Below are positions 1 through 8,086 of a stretch of 39,493 nt of DNA, piece after piece. Both the position numbers and the translations under genes were made by a program. This DNA comes from Chryseobacterium polytrichastri (GTDB lineage Bacteria; Bacteroidota; Bacteroidia; Flavobacteriales; Weeksellaceae), in contig NZ_FRAV01000044.1 of the NCBI RefSeq assembly GCF_900142445.1, positions 1 through 39,493 on the forward strand, read 5' to 3'. The notes under the pieces were generated by a model, which saw only the letters and a list, made by a program, of their open reading frames with translations, was not told the DNA's origin and did not search any database. Position 1 is the stretch's first letter. Every line of letters starts with the position of its first letter.

Positions 1-251
1 TTCCATCAAGTGTGTTATATGATAAAATTAATAAAAAAAGATTTCTTACACCTTAGTTTTGATGTTAAATTTGAGAAATTGTAGTAGAACTACGAATTGA
101 TATTCAGAACAAAAGACTTAATTGTTAAAAAGAATAAGTAGCTGAATAGCGGATTTGAATGCTTTAATCGAAAAATTTTTAAAGCATGTCCCGTCCTGAA
201 AATTCGATACAGATTATAGGACCAGACAAATCAATATTATTCATACAAAAA
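1..251. other. Intergenic stretch, no gene recognised
   Basis: No open reading frame of convincing length or composition is visible on either strand. The stretch is AT-rich with frequent stops in all frames. It may hold the decayed end of a gene or mobile element lying to the left, but nothing identifies it. Confidence 0.4.
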
Positions 252-271
252 AACCGCCCATTAAGGCGGTT
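247..271 (-). terminator. Intrinsic terminator after the M28 pair
   Basis: AACCGCC (252-258) pairs perfectly with GGCGGTT (265-271) around a 6-nt loop. Read on the minus strand the stem is followed by a run of T (complement of the A run at 247-253). It lies about 20 nt past the stop of the minus-strand M28 peptidase gene, so it probably ends the serC-serA-DUF1015-M28 transcript or the M28 part of it. Confidence 0.8.
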
Positions 272-290
272 AAATATCATAAATTTGGTT

Positions 291-1649
291 TTACCAATTC
301 TTATCAATCATATAAATCAATTGCGTCATAGCAACCGCTCCTAGAAGAAGCTCTCGGCGGTTAACCTTTTCAAACGTGTCTTGTTCGGTATGATGAATGT
401 CGAAATAACGTTGAGAATCAGGAACTAGTTCAGCTGTTGGAACTCCCATGTCATGAAGTGGATAGATATCTGTTCCTGAATATTTTCCTTGAAAATCATA
501 GACTCCATACGGTAAAAATAAACCAGACCAGCTTTTAATCTCATTTCTTTTGGTGTCATCCATTTCCAGGGAAATTCCTCGTGGCGTAAAACCTCCGGCA
601 TCCGTTTCTATTGCAAACAGGTGTTTTTCATTATTTTCTTTGGCTGTTTTACCATATTGAATTCCACCTTTTACACCGTTTTCTTCATTCGCGAAGCAAA
701 CTACTCGTATCGTATGGTTATTTTGAATTCCTAATTTCTTGAAGGTTCGTAGCACTTCAATACTCTGTACGATTCCGGCACCGTCATCATGGGCGCCTTC
801 ACCTACATCCCAAGAATCTAAATGTCCACCTACAACGATTACACTTTTATCTTTTTTCCCTGTGATCTCGCCGATAACAGAGTGGGAGAGTTTATCGGGT
901 TTCATCCCGCAATTGGAATTGAGTTTTGCGGAAATTGTTTGACTTTTTAAAAGTTTTTCCAATTCATCTGCCGTGGTATTTCCGATGGCAACTGCAGGAA
1001 TTTTATTAATCTTATCTTCGTAACGCATGGCACCTGTGTGAGGCACATCATCAAAAGCAGAAGAAAGGGAACGGATAATTGCGAATTTACCTCCTTTTTT
1101 GGCGGTTAATGTAGCTGCATTCACTCTGTATTTAGCTGCATCACTATATCCTTTAAAAGTCTCTACAAAAGACTGGCTGAAAGGGTAGTTAAAGAAAACG
1201 ATCTTATCTTTTACTTTTTCAGCGGGAAGACTTTCGTATTCTGCCATAGATTTTACCATGATAATATCTCCGGAAACATCTTTTCCGCCTGTTCCTTCAG
1301 AATTCCCTAAAGAAAGCATTTTAAGGCTTTTCCATGTTCCGTTGGAGGTTTTGATCTGTAAAGATTCTTTCCCTCTTTCCCAGACTGGGACCATTACTTC
1401 CTGAAGCCAAACTTTATCAGCTCCTGCCTCTTTCAGTTTTTGTGCAGCCCATTTTACGGCTTTTTCATAAGATTCGGAGCCACTTAAACGGTGACCAATA
1501 TTTTTAGTTAAATCCCTTAATTCCGTGTAGCCTTTTCCGTTGTTTAAAATCTCTACAGAGATTTTATTAAATTGTATTGAGTCTTCTTCTACCTGACCAA
1601 AAACGGTCAAGCTAAGAAGTAATAATGATGTTCCTAATAGTTTTTTCAT
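291..1649 (-). CDS. Exported M28 family metallopeptidase (carboxypeptidase Q-like), intact active site
   Basis: Predicted zinc-dependent exopeptidase of family M28, exported by an N-terminal signal peptide (MKKLLG, hydrophobic core, TVFGQ). I chose the ATG at 1649, giving 452 residues; an ATG at 1667 would overlap the upstream gene and add six residues before the usual lysine-rich signal start. All expected M28 residues are present, numbered from the ATG at 1649: His276 (GGHLDSWD), Asp288 (HDDGAG), catalytic Glu322 and zinc ligand Glu323 (NEENG), Asp350 (ETDAGG), and a His in IHHTEQDT near the C-terminus. A protease-associated-like insert lies around residues 120-260. It follows the paralogous gene at 1651 by one base, so the two are probably translationally coupled. 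Substrate unknown; peptides in the periplasm are likely. Confidence 0.88.
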   Translation of the reverse strand: MKKLLGTSLLLLSLTVFGQVEEDSIQFNKISVEILNNGKGYTELRDLTKNIGHRLSGSESYEKAVKWAAQKLKEAGADKVWLQEVMVPVWERGKESLQIKTSNGTWKSLKMLSLGNSEGTGGKDVSGDIIMVKSMAEYESLPAEKVKDKIVFFNYPFSQSFVETFKGYSDAAKYRVNAATLTAKKGGKFAIIRSLSSAFDDVPHTGAMRYEDKINKIPAVAIGNTTADELEKLLKSQTISAKLNSNCGMKPDKLSHSVIGEITGKKDKSVIVVGGHLDSWDVGEGAHDDGAGIVQSIEVLRTFKKLGIQNNHTIRVVCFANEENGVKGGIQYGKTAKENNEKHLFAIETDAGGFTPRGISLEMDDTKRNEIKSWSGLFLPYGVYDFQGKYSGTDIYPLHDMGVPTAELVPDSQRYFDIHHTEQDTFEKVNRRELLLGAVAMTQLIYMIDKNW

Positions 1650-1650
1650 T

Positions 1651-3057
1651 TTACCAATTTTTATCAATCATAAAAATCATTTGAGTCATGGCCACTGCGC
1701 CTAAAAGAAGTTCTCTTTTGTTTACTTTATCGTAGGTGTCTTCAACCGAGTGATGATAATCAAAATATCTTTGGGTATCTACTACCATTTCTGCCAAAGG
1801 GATATCCAGTTTTTTCAAAGGAGAAATATCCTGAATAGCATCCATTTGATCAAAATCATAAATGCCATAAGGAAGGAAATAGCTTTTCCAGTCAAATATC
1901 AACCTCCTTCTTTGAGGAGACATATCTAATGCAAAACCTCTTGGCGAATATCCTCCTGCATCGGTCCCTAAAGCGAAAATATGTTTTTCATCTCTTTTTT
2001 TAACATAGGCTGCGTACATTTCACGGCCTTGTCCGCCATTTTCACTATTGGCATACAGCACCACTCGGATGGTATGGTTATTTTCAAAGCCTAATGCTTT
2101 TAATGTTCTCAATACTTCAATACACTGAACAACTCCGGTTCCGTCATCATGAGCACCTTCAGCAAAATCCCAAGAGTCGAGTTGAGCTCCCAAAACAATG
2201 ACTTTAGAATCTTTTTTACCTTGAATTTCGGCAATAATATTCGGATTGGTGGTATCGCCTTTTGATTCGGCAGACATGTTGAGTTTTGCGGTTACTTTCT
2301 GCTTTTTTAGTAATTTTTCCAGTTCATCTGCAGATTTTACGCCAATAGATAGTGCAGGAATTTTTACTTTATCATCAGGTTCGTAATACACCATTTTTGC
2401 ATGAGGTGTATCATTGGATGCGGTGGTTAATGATCTTATAATTAAAGCTTTTGCTCCTGTTTTAGAAATAACAGAAGCTGAAATTAACTTTGATTTTGCA
2501 GTAATTAAATACGAATTACTTGTATTAATGATTTTGGGATCTATCGGAAGGTTTACGAAAACAATTTTGTCTTTTAACTGTCCAATAGATAGAGCGTTAA
2601 GTTCAGAAGTAGTGTTGATTTGAACAATCTCACCCACAAGATCTTTTCCTCCGGTTCCTTCAGAATTTCCAAAAGAAAGCATCTGAATGTTTTTCCAATC
2701 TCCATTACCTGATTTTATTTGCAAAGATTCTTTTCCTCTTATCCAAACCGGAACTTTTACTTCCTGTCTCCATATCATTTCAATGCCCGCTTCTTTAAGC
2801 TTTTTTTCTGCCCATTCTACAGCCTTTATATATCCCGGAGTAGCACTGAAACGAGATCCAACTCCTTTGGTAAGCTCTCCAAGATTTTCGTAGGCGGTAC
2901 CGTTAGCCATAATCTCATCAGAGATTTTTTTAAACTCATCGGTATAGTTTAATTTCGTAACGATTCCTTTTTTGACAATCTTTTTTTGAGGTTTTTTTTG
3001 AGAAAATAAAAATCCACTCAAAAAGAGTGGAAGTATGATAATGAATATTTTTTTCAT
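1651..3057 (-). CDS. M28 family paralogue with broken active site (probable pseudo-enzyme)
   Basis: Full-length exported M28-fold protein, 468 residues from the ATG at 3057 (an ATG at 3087 is possible, but MKKIFIII at 3057 begins a clean signal peptide ending LFSQ). A lysine-rich segment follows the signal. It resembles the neighbour at 291-1649 over its whole length and both end in MIDKNW, so they are tandem duplicates. Key residues differ: the first zinc ligand His is Gln292 (GAQLDSWD), the catalytic Glu is Ser338 (NSENG), and the Glu before TDAGG is Gly. The second Glu, HDDG Asp, TDAGG Asp and YHHS His remain. The reading frame is open, so it is not a decayed gene; it may bind a substrate or its active paralogue without catalysis. 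It starts 56 nt after the DUF1015 stop. Confidence 0.85.
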   Translation of the reverse strand: MKKIFIIILPLFLSGFLFSQKKPQKKIVKKGIVTKLNYTDEFKKISDEIMANGTAYENLGELTKGVGSRFSATPGYIKAVEWAEKKLKEAGIEMIWRQEVKVPVWIRGKESLQIKSGNGDWKNIQMLSFGNSEGTGGKDLVGEIVQINTTSELNALSIGQLKDKIVFVNLPIDPKIINTSNSYLITAKSKLISASVISKTGAKALIIRSLTTASNDTPHAKMVYYEPDDKVKIPALSIGVKSADELEKLLKKQKVTAKLNMSAESKGDTTNPNIIAEIQGKKDSKVIVLGAQLDSWDFAEGAHDDGTGVVQCIEVLRTLKALGFENNHTIRVVLYANSENGGQGREMYAAYVKKRDEKHIFALGTDAGGYSPRGFALDMSPQRRRLIFDWKSYFLPYGIYDFDQMDAIQDISPLKKLDIPLAEMVVDTQRYFDYHHSVEDTYDKVNKRELLLGAVAMTQMIFMIDKNW

Positions 3058-3113
3058 TTTTTTATTTACCTTTTCTTTTCCGTGCATAAAAGTAGGGAAA
3101 AAATAAGAATATT

Positions 3114-4358
3114 TTATTGTTTCATGTCGTACATTAACAAGGCTGTAACCAATTTAGGTTCAATGAATGTACATTTTGGAGGCATGCTTAATTTCAGATC
3201 TGAAATTTTGATCATATCATTAAAGCTTACCGGATAAATTCCGAAGCCTACACGTCCTTCTCCGCTGTCTATTTTTTCTTTTAAGATATTGATTCCCTGA
3301 ATGTTTGAGGTTCCTTTTACATAAGATATTTTATCTGAACTATCTGGATCATCAATTTTTAAAATACTCTTAAAAATATATTTATCAATAAGATGGTGGT
3401 CTAGATTATCCAACGACATCTCTTGAGAACGAAGCTCATGTTTTACGTGAAGAGAATAGAATTTACCATCCAGATACATCGAAATGTGGAATTTTTGAGA
3501 AGGATAATATGCCGTTCCATCTTTCTCGTGAATTAGAAAATATTTTTCTAATTGCTGTAAAAAATCTGCTGTTTCTAAATTGTTAAGATCGCTTACAATT
3601 CTGTTGTAATCGTGAATTTTAATAGACTGGTTGGAAACTATAAAACTGTACACAAAGTTATACGCTTCTGTACCATTATGTCTTTTATTTTTGTCTTTAT
3701 GATATTTAGCATTCAATGCAGTAGAACCAATTCTATGATGTCCGTCCGCAATATAAAATGCGTCAATCTGATCAATAACTTCTTTGAATTGTTGTAATTT
3801 CAGACGGTTATCAATTCTCCAGATCTTGTGTCTAATGCCTATGGTATCCACATGATTGAAAATCGGAACATTTTTCTCTTCATGATTCATCAATAATTCT
3901 ATCTTTGAATTAGAAGGGTAGGTAAGCAATACAGGTTCTGCCTGCAAGTTTACTTTTTCAAGATAATGCGCCAATTTCTCTTTCTTCTGAGGAATGGTAC
4001 TTTCATGTCTTTTGATTTTTCCGCTCCAGAAATCCTCAATGCTTGCTAAACCAAGCAGACCTCTAAAGATCTGTTTATTAGGGTAAATTTGTTCATAAAG
4101 GTAATATGCCGAACTATCCTGAACCAATTTTTTATCTTCCAATAATTCTTCAAAAGTAGAACGGATCTTCCTTAGATTTCGGTCAATATCTTTAGATTTA
4201 CTTACAACATAAGGTTTGATCATGTTGATGTAAGTATTTTCAACTTGAGCTTTCTCTGCGATTTCTTCCTGCGTAAAATTATCAAGAGGATGCGTAGGGA
4301 AAGTGCTCTCAAAGTCTTTGTGAGGTCTTATTCCGCGAAATGGTTTAAAAATAGGCAT
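3114..4358 (-). CDS. DUF1015 family protein in serine-biosynthesis cluster
   Basis: Cytosolic 414-residue protein of family DUF1015 (COG4198); no signal peptide or membrane segment. The N-terminus (FKPFRGIRP) and the motif ADGHHRIGSTA (residues 204-214) are typical of the family. DGHHR resembles the nucleotide-binding motif of the ParB/sulfiredoxin superfamily, which includes the free serine kinases SerK and SbnI; that link is my inference. It begins 3 nt after the serA stop and follows serC-serA, so it is almost certainly co-transcribed with serine-biosynthesis genes. No serB (phosphoserine phosphatase) is seen in the window. A role in phosphoserine/serine conversion or its control is plausible but unproven. 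Confidence 0.88.
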   Translation of the reverse strand: MPIFKPFRGIRPHKDFESTFPTHPLDNFTQEEIAEKAQVENTYINMIKPYVVSKSKDIDRNLRKIRSTFEELLEDKKLVQDSSAYYLYEQIYPNKQIFRGLLGLASIEDFWSGKIKRHESTIPQKKEKLAHYLEKVNLQAEPVLLTYPSNSKIELLMNHEEKNVPIFNHVDTIGIRHKIWRIDNRLKLQQFKEVIDQIDAFYIADGHHRIGSTALNAKYHKDKNKRHNGTEAYNFVYSFIVSNQSIKIHDYNRIVSDLNNLETADFLQQLEKYFLIHEKDGTAYYPSQKFHISMYLDGKFYSLHVKHELRSQEMSLDNLDHHLIDKYIFKSILKIDDPDSSDKISYVKGTSNIQGINILKEKIDSGEGRVGFGIYPVSFNDMIKISDLKLSMPPKCTFIEPKLVTALLMYDMKQ

Positions 4359-4361
4359 ATT

Positions 4362-5327
4362 TTATTTTATAGTTTCTTTTTGTAGCTTAATAATTTGTTC
4401 TGCAAGTTCCAGTCCAATCTTTTCCTGAGCATCAACAGTGTTGCCTCCAACATGAGGAGAAAGAGATAATGCCGGGTTCATCAATAAAGGTAACTCGGGG
4501 GTAGGTTCATTTTCAAAAACGTCTAAGGCTGCACCGGCTACTTTTTCTGATTCAATAAAATCAATTAAAGCAACTTCATTCATCACGCCACCTCTTGCAG
4601 TATTCACAATATAAACACCGTCTTTCATTTTCTCAAACTGTTCGGTGTCTATGATATATTCGTTTGTTTTTGACGTGTTAATGCTAATGAAATCAGTGTC
4701 TTTATAGAAAGCATCTGAGTCATTCGTTGAAGTGATTTCAAAGTTGACCGTCTGTCCGTCAAAAAAGTCTAGGGTAAGCACTTTTGTTTTGGGTTTTCTG
4801 GTAAGTACTTTGATTTTCATTCCCAATGCAATTCCCATCTTCACCACTTCCTGACCAATACTTCCGAAGCCGATAACTCCTAAAGTTTTACCGGAAAGTT
4901 CATACGCATTGCTGAAAGATTTTTTCATCGCATTGAAATGCGTTTCTCCTTCCAATGGCATCAGTCTGTTGGATTCGTGAAGGAATCTTGCCAGTGAAAA
5001 GAAATGGCCAAAAACCAATTCTGCCACCGATTTTGAAGAGGCAGCAGGTGTATTGATTACTTTAATGCCTTTACTTTGAGCATATTCAACATCAATATTA
5101 TCCATCCCGATACCGCCTCTTCCAATGATTTGAAGATTCGGACAAGCATCGATCATATCTTGCTTTACTTTCGTTGCACTTCTTACCAAAAGGACATCCA
5201 CATTATTTTCGTTGATAAAATTAATAACGTGATCTTGGGCAACTCGGTTGTCCAAAATTTCAATTCCTGCATCTTGCAATGCTTTTCGTCCTGCTTCGGA
5301 AATTCCGTCGTTAGCTAAAACTTTCAT
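4362..5327 (-). CDS. serA: D-3-phosphoglycerate dehydrogenase, short form
   Basis: Catalyses NAD-dependent oxidation of 3-phosphoglycerate to 3-phosphohydroxypyruvate, the first step of serine synthesis. The 321-residue protein has the D-2-hydroxyacid dehydrogenase plan: N-terminal substrate domain, Rossmann motif GFGSIG (153-158), catalytic Arg245 (NTARGG), Glu274 (FENEP) and His292 (SPHVGG). The C-terminal ACT domain of longer SerA proteins is absent, so serine feedback through ACT is not expected. It lies 87 nt after serC and 3 nt before the DUF1015 gene. The context with serC makes SerA more likely than another hydroxyacid dehydrogenase. The gap to serC contains an inverted repeat and a possible promoter. 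Confidence 0.93.
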   Translation of the reverse strand: MKVLANDGISEAGRKALQDAGIEILDNRVAQDHVINFINENNVDVLLVRSATKVKQDMIDACPNLQIIGRGGIGMDNIDVEYAQSKGIKVINTPAASSKSVAELVFGHFFSLARFLHESNRLMPLEGETHFNAMKKSFSNAYELSGKTLGVIGFGSIGQEVVKMGIALGMKIKVLTRKPKTKVLTLDFFDGQTVNFEITSTNDSDAFYKDTDFISINTSKTNEYIIDTEQFEKMKDGVYIVNTARGGVMNEVALIDFIESEKVAGAALDVFENEPTPELPLLMNPALSLSPHVGGNTVDAQEKIGLELAEQIIKLQKETIK

Positions 5328-5347
5328 ATGATTGGTTTCTCAATGTG

Positions 5348-5355
5348 CAAATGTA
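5348..5355 (-). promoter_or_regulatory. Candidate -7 element for serA
   Basis: On the minus strand the octamer reads TACATTTG, matching the Bacteroidota -7 consensus TAnnTTTG, about 20 nt before the serA ATG. I found no good -33 TTTG at the right distance, so this is tentative. It overlaps the arm of the inverted repeat at 5353-5396. Confidence 0.3.
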
Positions 5356-5396
5356 ACAATTTAGCATTTATATAAAAGTCAATGATAAATTGTTAC
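5353..5396. repeat. 11-bp perfect inverted repeat between serC and serA
   Basis: GTAACAATTTA (5353-5363) is exactly complementary to TAAATTGTTAC (5386-5396), with a 22-nt spacer. It could be a hairpin in the serC-serA mRNA, an operator, or a remnant of a dispersed intergenic repeat; a related string (caatgtagcaatctaa) occurs at 10011. Confidence 0.6.
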
Positions 5397-5414
5397 CCTG
5401 CTATGTTTTTTTAT

Positions 5415-6476
5415 TTATATAGATTTCATTACGTCTACCAATACCTGTACACTTTCAATTGGTAAGGCATTGTATAAACTTGCTCTGTATCCTCCTAAGC
5501 TTCTGTGTCCGTTTAATCCGCTGATTCCGGCAGCTTTCCAGGCATTGTCGAACGCTTCTTTTTTACTTTCGTCTGTTATCTTGAAAGAAACATTCATCAA
5601 AGAACGGTCTTCTTTTACACAAAACGTCTCAAATAACGGATTACTGTCGATTTCATCGTATAAAAGTTTTGCTTTTGCTTCGTTTCTTGCCTCAGCAGCA
5701 GCAATTCCTCCATGTTTTTCTAAATACTGTAAAGTCAATAAAGACGCATACACAGGGAAAACGGGTGGCGTATTATACATAGATTCTTTTGAAATATGCT
5801 GAGAGTAATCTAAAATAGACAACATATTTTCTCTTCCTGTTTTTCCAAGGATCTCTTTTTTGATGACCACTAAGGTAACACCTGCCGGTCCCATGTTTTT
5901 CTGAGCTCCTGCATAGATCAAATCAAATTTAGAGAAATCCAATTGTCTTGAGAAAATATCAGAACTCATGTCACAAACCATTAAAGTATCTACTTCCGGG
6001 AAAGACTTCATTTGAGTTCCGTAAATGGTATTATTTGAAGTACAGTGGAAATAATCGTATTCTGAACCTACAGTATAATCTTTAGGAACGAAAGTATAGT
6101 TTTCTTCTTTTGAAGAACCTACAACATCCACATCACCTAACTTTTTTGCTTCCTTGATGGCTCCTGCAGCCCAAGTTCCTGTATTTAAGTAAGCTGCTTT
6201 TCCTCCAACTTTTAATAAATTGTAAGGAACCATTGCAAATTGCAAACTAGCACCTCCTCCTAAATACAAAACCTCATACTCATCACCAAGGTTCATTAAT
6301 CTTTTTACAATCGCACGCGCTTCATCCATCACCGCTACGAAATCTTTGCTTCTGTGAGAGATCTCAAGAAGAGATAAACCAATACCGTTAAAATCTAAAA
6401 TAGCTTCTGCTGATTTTTCGAATACCTCTTGTGGTAAAATACATGGTCCTGCGCTGAAGTTGTGCTTTTTGCTCAT
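5415..6476 (-). CDS. serC: Phosphoserine aminotransferase
   Basis: PLP-dependent class V aminotransferase that converts 3-phosphohydroxypyruvate and glutamate to O-phosphoserine and 2-oxoglutarate; it may also act on the erythronate substrate of the pyridoxal phosphate pathway. The 353-residue length fits SerC. The start HNFSAGPC, the segment GGGASLQF (73-80), and the PLP-binding lysine Lys193 in AGAQKNMGPAG are all as in the family. It is the first gene of the serC-serA-DUF1015 series on the minus strand. The upstream gap of 123 nt to the ferredoxin gene holds that gene's terminator, so serC must have its own promoter there, though I saw no clear consensus. Confidence 0.95.
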   Translation of the reverse strand: MSKKHNFSAGPCILPQEVFEKSAEAILDFNGIGLSLLEISHRSKDFVAVMDEARAIVKRLMNLGDEYEVLYLGGGASLQFAMVPYNLLKVGGKAAYLNTGTWAAGAIKEAKKLGDVDVVGSSKEENYTFVPKDYTVGSEYDYFHCTSNNTIYGTQMKSFPEVDTLMVCDMSSDIFSRQLDFSKFDLIYAGAQKNMGPAGVTLVVIKKEILGKTGRENMLSILDYSQHISKESMYNTPPVFPVYASLLTLQYLEKHGGIAAAEARNEAKAKLLYDEIDSNPLFETFCVKEDRSLMNVSFKITDESKKEAFDNAWKAAGISGLNGHRSLGGYRASLYNALPIESVQVLVDVMKSI

Positions 6477-6563
6477 ATTTTTATTTTTTTTGGTTTTTAC
6501 AAGAACTTTCGTACTTGCACTTTGATTTTACGATCTTAATTTAGATTTTTGAAATATTTGGTT

Positions 6564-6600
6564 AAAAAAACCGTCTCATACTGGCTGAGACGGCGTTTTT
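6564..6600 (-). terminator. Terminator after the ferredoxin gene
   Basis: CCGTCTCA (6571-6578) pairs with TGAGACGG (6586-6593), loop of 7 nt. The A run at 6564-6570 becomes a T run on the minus strand, directly after the ferredoxin stop. The T run on the other side would also let it stop plus-strand transcription. Confidence 0.85.
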
Positions 6601-6950
6601 TATTCACCGTGTAAAAATGCTTTTTTATTAAGCAAGGCTTCTTCAGATTCTACATGATCTTCATCTGGAACACAGCAATCTACTGGGCAAACCGCTGCAC
6701 ACTGTGGCTCTTCATGGAATCCTTTGCATTCCGTACACTTATCTGTTACAATAAAATAAACATCATCATTCACAGGCTCTTGTGGTGCATCTGCATCCAC
6801 TGTAAGTCCTGATGGCAATGTGACAGTACCTTTAAGCTCAGTACCCTCGGAAGCTTTCCAATCTACTGCTCCTTCATATATTGCATTATTGGGACACTCT
6901 GGTTCGCAGGCCCCGCAATTAATGCATTCATCAGTTATTTTAATAGCCAT
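6600..6950 (-). CDS. 2[4Fe-4S] ferredoxin (Alvin-like type)
   Basis: Small cytosolic electron carrier of 116 residues. The first cluster motif is C9-x2-C12-x2-C15-x3-C19-P; the second is C72-x2-C75-x8-C84-x3-C88-P, with the longer spacing between the second and third Cys known from Allochromatium-type (Alvin) ferredoxins. About 50 residues separate the motifs, more than in the classic clostridial protein, and the C-terminus has an acidic tail. Redox partners cannot be read from the sequence. It is divergent from the acyl-CoA reductase gene with 59 nt between them, and has its own terminator, so it is probably a single-gene transcript. Confidence 0.92.
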   Translation of the reverse strand: MAIKITDECINCGACEPECPNNAIYEGAVDWKASEGTELKGTVTLPSGLTVDADAPQEPVNDDVYFIVTDKCTECKGFHEEPQCAAVCPVDCCVPDEDHVESEEALLNKKAFLHGE

Positions 6951-6963
6951 CGCTAATTTTTTT

Positions 6964-6971
6964 TAAATTTG
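6964..6971 (+). promoter_or_regulatory. Candidate -7 element for the acyl-CoA reductase gene
   Basis: TAAATTTG matches TAnnTTTG and lies 38 nt before the ATG at 7010. No clear -33 TTTG is seen at the usual 19-nt distance. Confidence 0.35.
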
Positions 6972-6973
6972 CA

Positions 6974-6981
6974 CAAAATTA
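6974..6981 (-). promoter_or_regulatory. Candidate -7 element for the ferredoxin gene
   Basis: Minus-strand TAATTTTG matches TAnnTTTG, 23 nt before the ferredoxin ATG. It almost abuts the opposite-facing element at 6964-6971, so the two divergent promoters may compete. Confidence 0.35.
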
Positions 6982-7009
6982 CAAAATATTCCCCAATTTT
7001 ACAGTAATT

Positions 7010-8044
7010 ATGAATATCGAAAATCAAGTTTTAGGACTTATTAACCTAAGTAGTTGGATAAAAGAGTTTTTAGCAAAAAATTCAGCAGAGTATAATGAGA
7101 ATGATTCTGATTTTGAATTATTATTAAGAAAGTCTGAAATGGAAAACCCTTGGTTTACCATTGATAATCAGAAATTTGCTTTACAGCAATGGTCGGATCT
7201 GCTCACGGAAGAAAATATAAAGAATTGGATTAAGGAGTATTCTGTCTCTAAAACAACAAAAAGAGTAGGGTTAATCTTAGCCGGGAACATTCCTTTGGTG
7301 GGATTCCATGATGTGATTTCTGTGGTATTGAGCAATCATATTCCTGTTATTAAACTATCTTCAAAAGACCGATTGATGGTTCCTTTTTTATTGGAAAAAT
7401 GGAAAGAGCTTTCTGTTGATAATGTTGATTATGAGTTTGTTGAAAGATTAGAAAACTTTGATGCAGTAATTGCAACAGGAAGTAATAATACGGCAAGATA
7501 TCTAGAGTATTATTTTAAAAATCACCTTAATATTATCCGTAAAAACAGAACTTCGATTGCCGTTTTAAAAGGCGATGAAACGGTGGATGAATTGAAACTT
7601 TTGGCTCATGATATTTTCCAATATTTCGGGTTGGGTTGCAGGAATGTAACGAGAATTTTAATTCCGCATGATTTTGTAATTGATAGATTGTTTGAAAGTT
7701 TTATTGGTTTTCAGGATATTATCAATCATAATAAATATGCGAACAATTATGAATACAACAGAGCAGTTTATCTTTTAAATCAGGATAAATTCTGGGATAA
7801 TAATTTCGTGATGATGAAAGAAGATGATAAATTGTTCAGCCCGCTTTCTGTTATTAATTTCAGCAGATATTCTTCCTTGGATGATGTTAAAAGTTTTATT
7901 GCTGAAAATGAAGAGAATATTCAATGTATTGTGGCTAAAGAAGAACTTGGTTTAGATTCTGTGTATTTCGGTGAAGCGCAAAATCCAGGGTTGGATACAT
8001 ATGCAGATAATGTGGATACAATGAAATTTTTAGAAGTAATTTAA
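7010..8044 (+). CDS. LuxC-type acyl-CoA reductase
   Basis: Predicted NADPH-dependent acyl-CoA (or acyl-phosphate) reductase related to LuxC, of the aldehyde dehydrogenase superfamily; 344 residues, cytosolic. Visible family marks are AGNIP (91-95), the nucleotide-binding-like GSNNTARY (157-164) and Cys210 in FGLGCRNVTRI, the candidate catalytic thiol. LuxC makes fatty aldehydes for bioluminescence, but no luciferase genes are nearby; in Bacteroidota the stand-alone protein is common and its physiological product is not settled. It is divergent from the ferredoxin gene; whether ferredoxin supplies electrons is unknown. The next gene follows after 42 nt on the same strand. Confidence 0.82.
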   Translation: MNIENQVLGLINLSSWIKEFLAKNSAEYNENDSDFELLLRKSEMENPWFTIDNQKFALQQWSDLLTEENIKNWIKEYSVSKTTKRVGLILAGNIPLVGFHDVISVVLSNHIPVIKLSSKDRLMVPFLLEKWKELSVDNVDYEFVERLENFDAVIATGSNNTARYLEYYFKNHLNIIRKNRTSIAVLKGDETVDELKLLAHDIFQYFGLGCRNVTRILIPHDFVIDRLFESFIGFQDIINHNKYANNYEYNRAVYLLNQDKFWDNNFVMMKEDDKLFSPLSVINFSRYSSLDDVKSFIAENEENIQCIVAKEELGLDSVYFGEAQNPGLDTYADNVDTMKFLEVI

Positions 8045-8086
8045 TTCTTCGTATCTTCAATATAATTACACTCAATCAAGAAATTT

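Noticed and set aside
1..250. Possible remnant of a transposase or gene end at the left edge
   Set aside because: No frame gives a recognisable domain and no terminal inverted repeat could be paired within the window.
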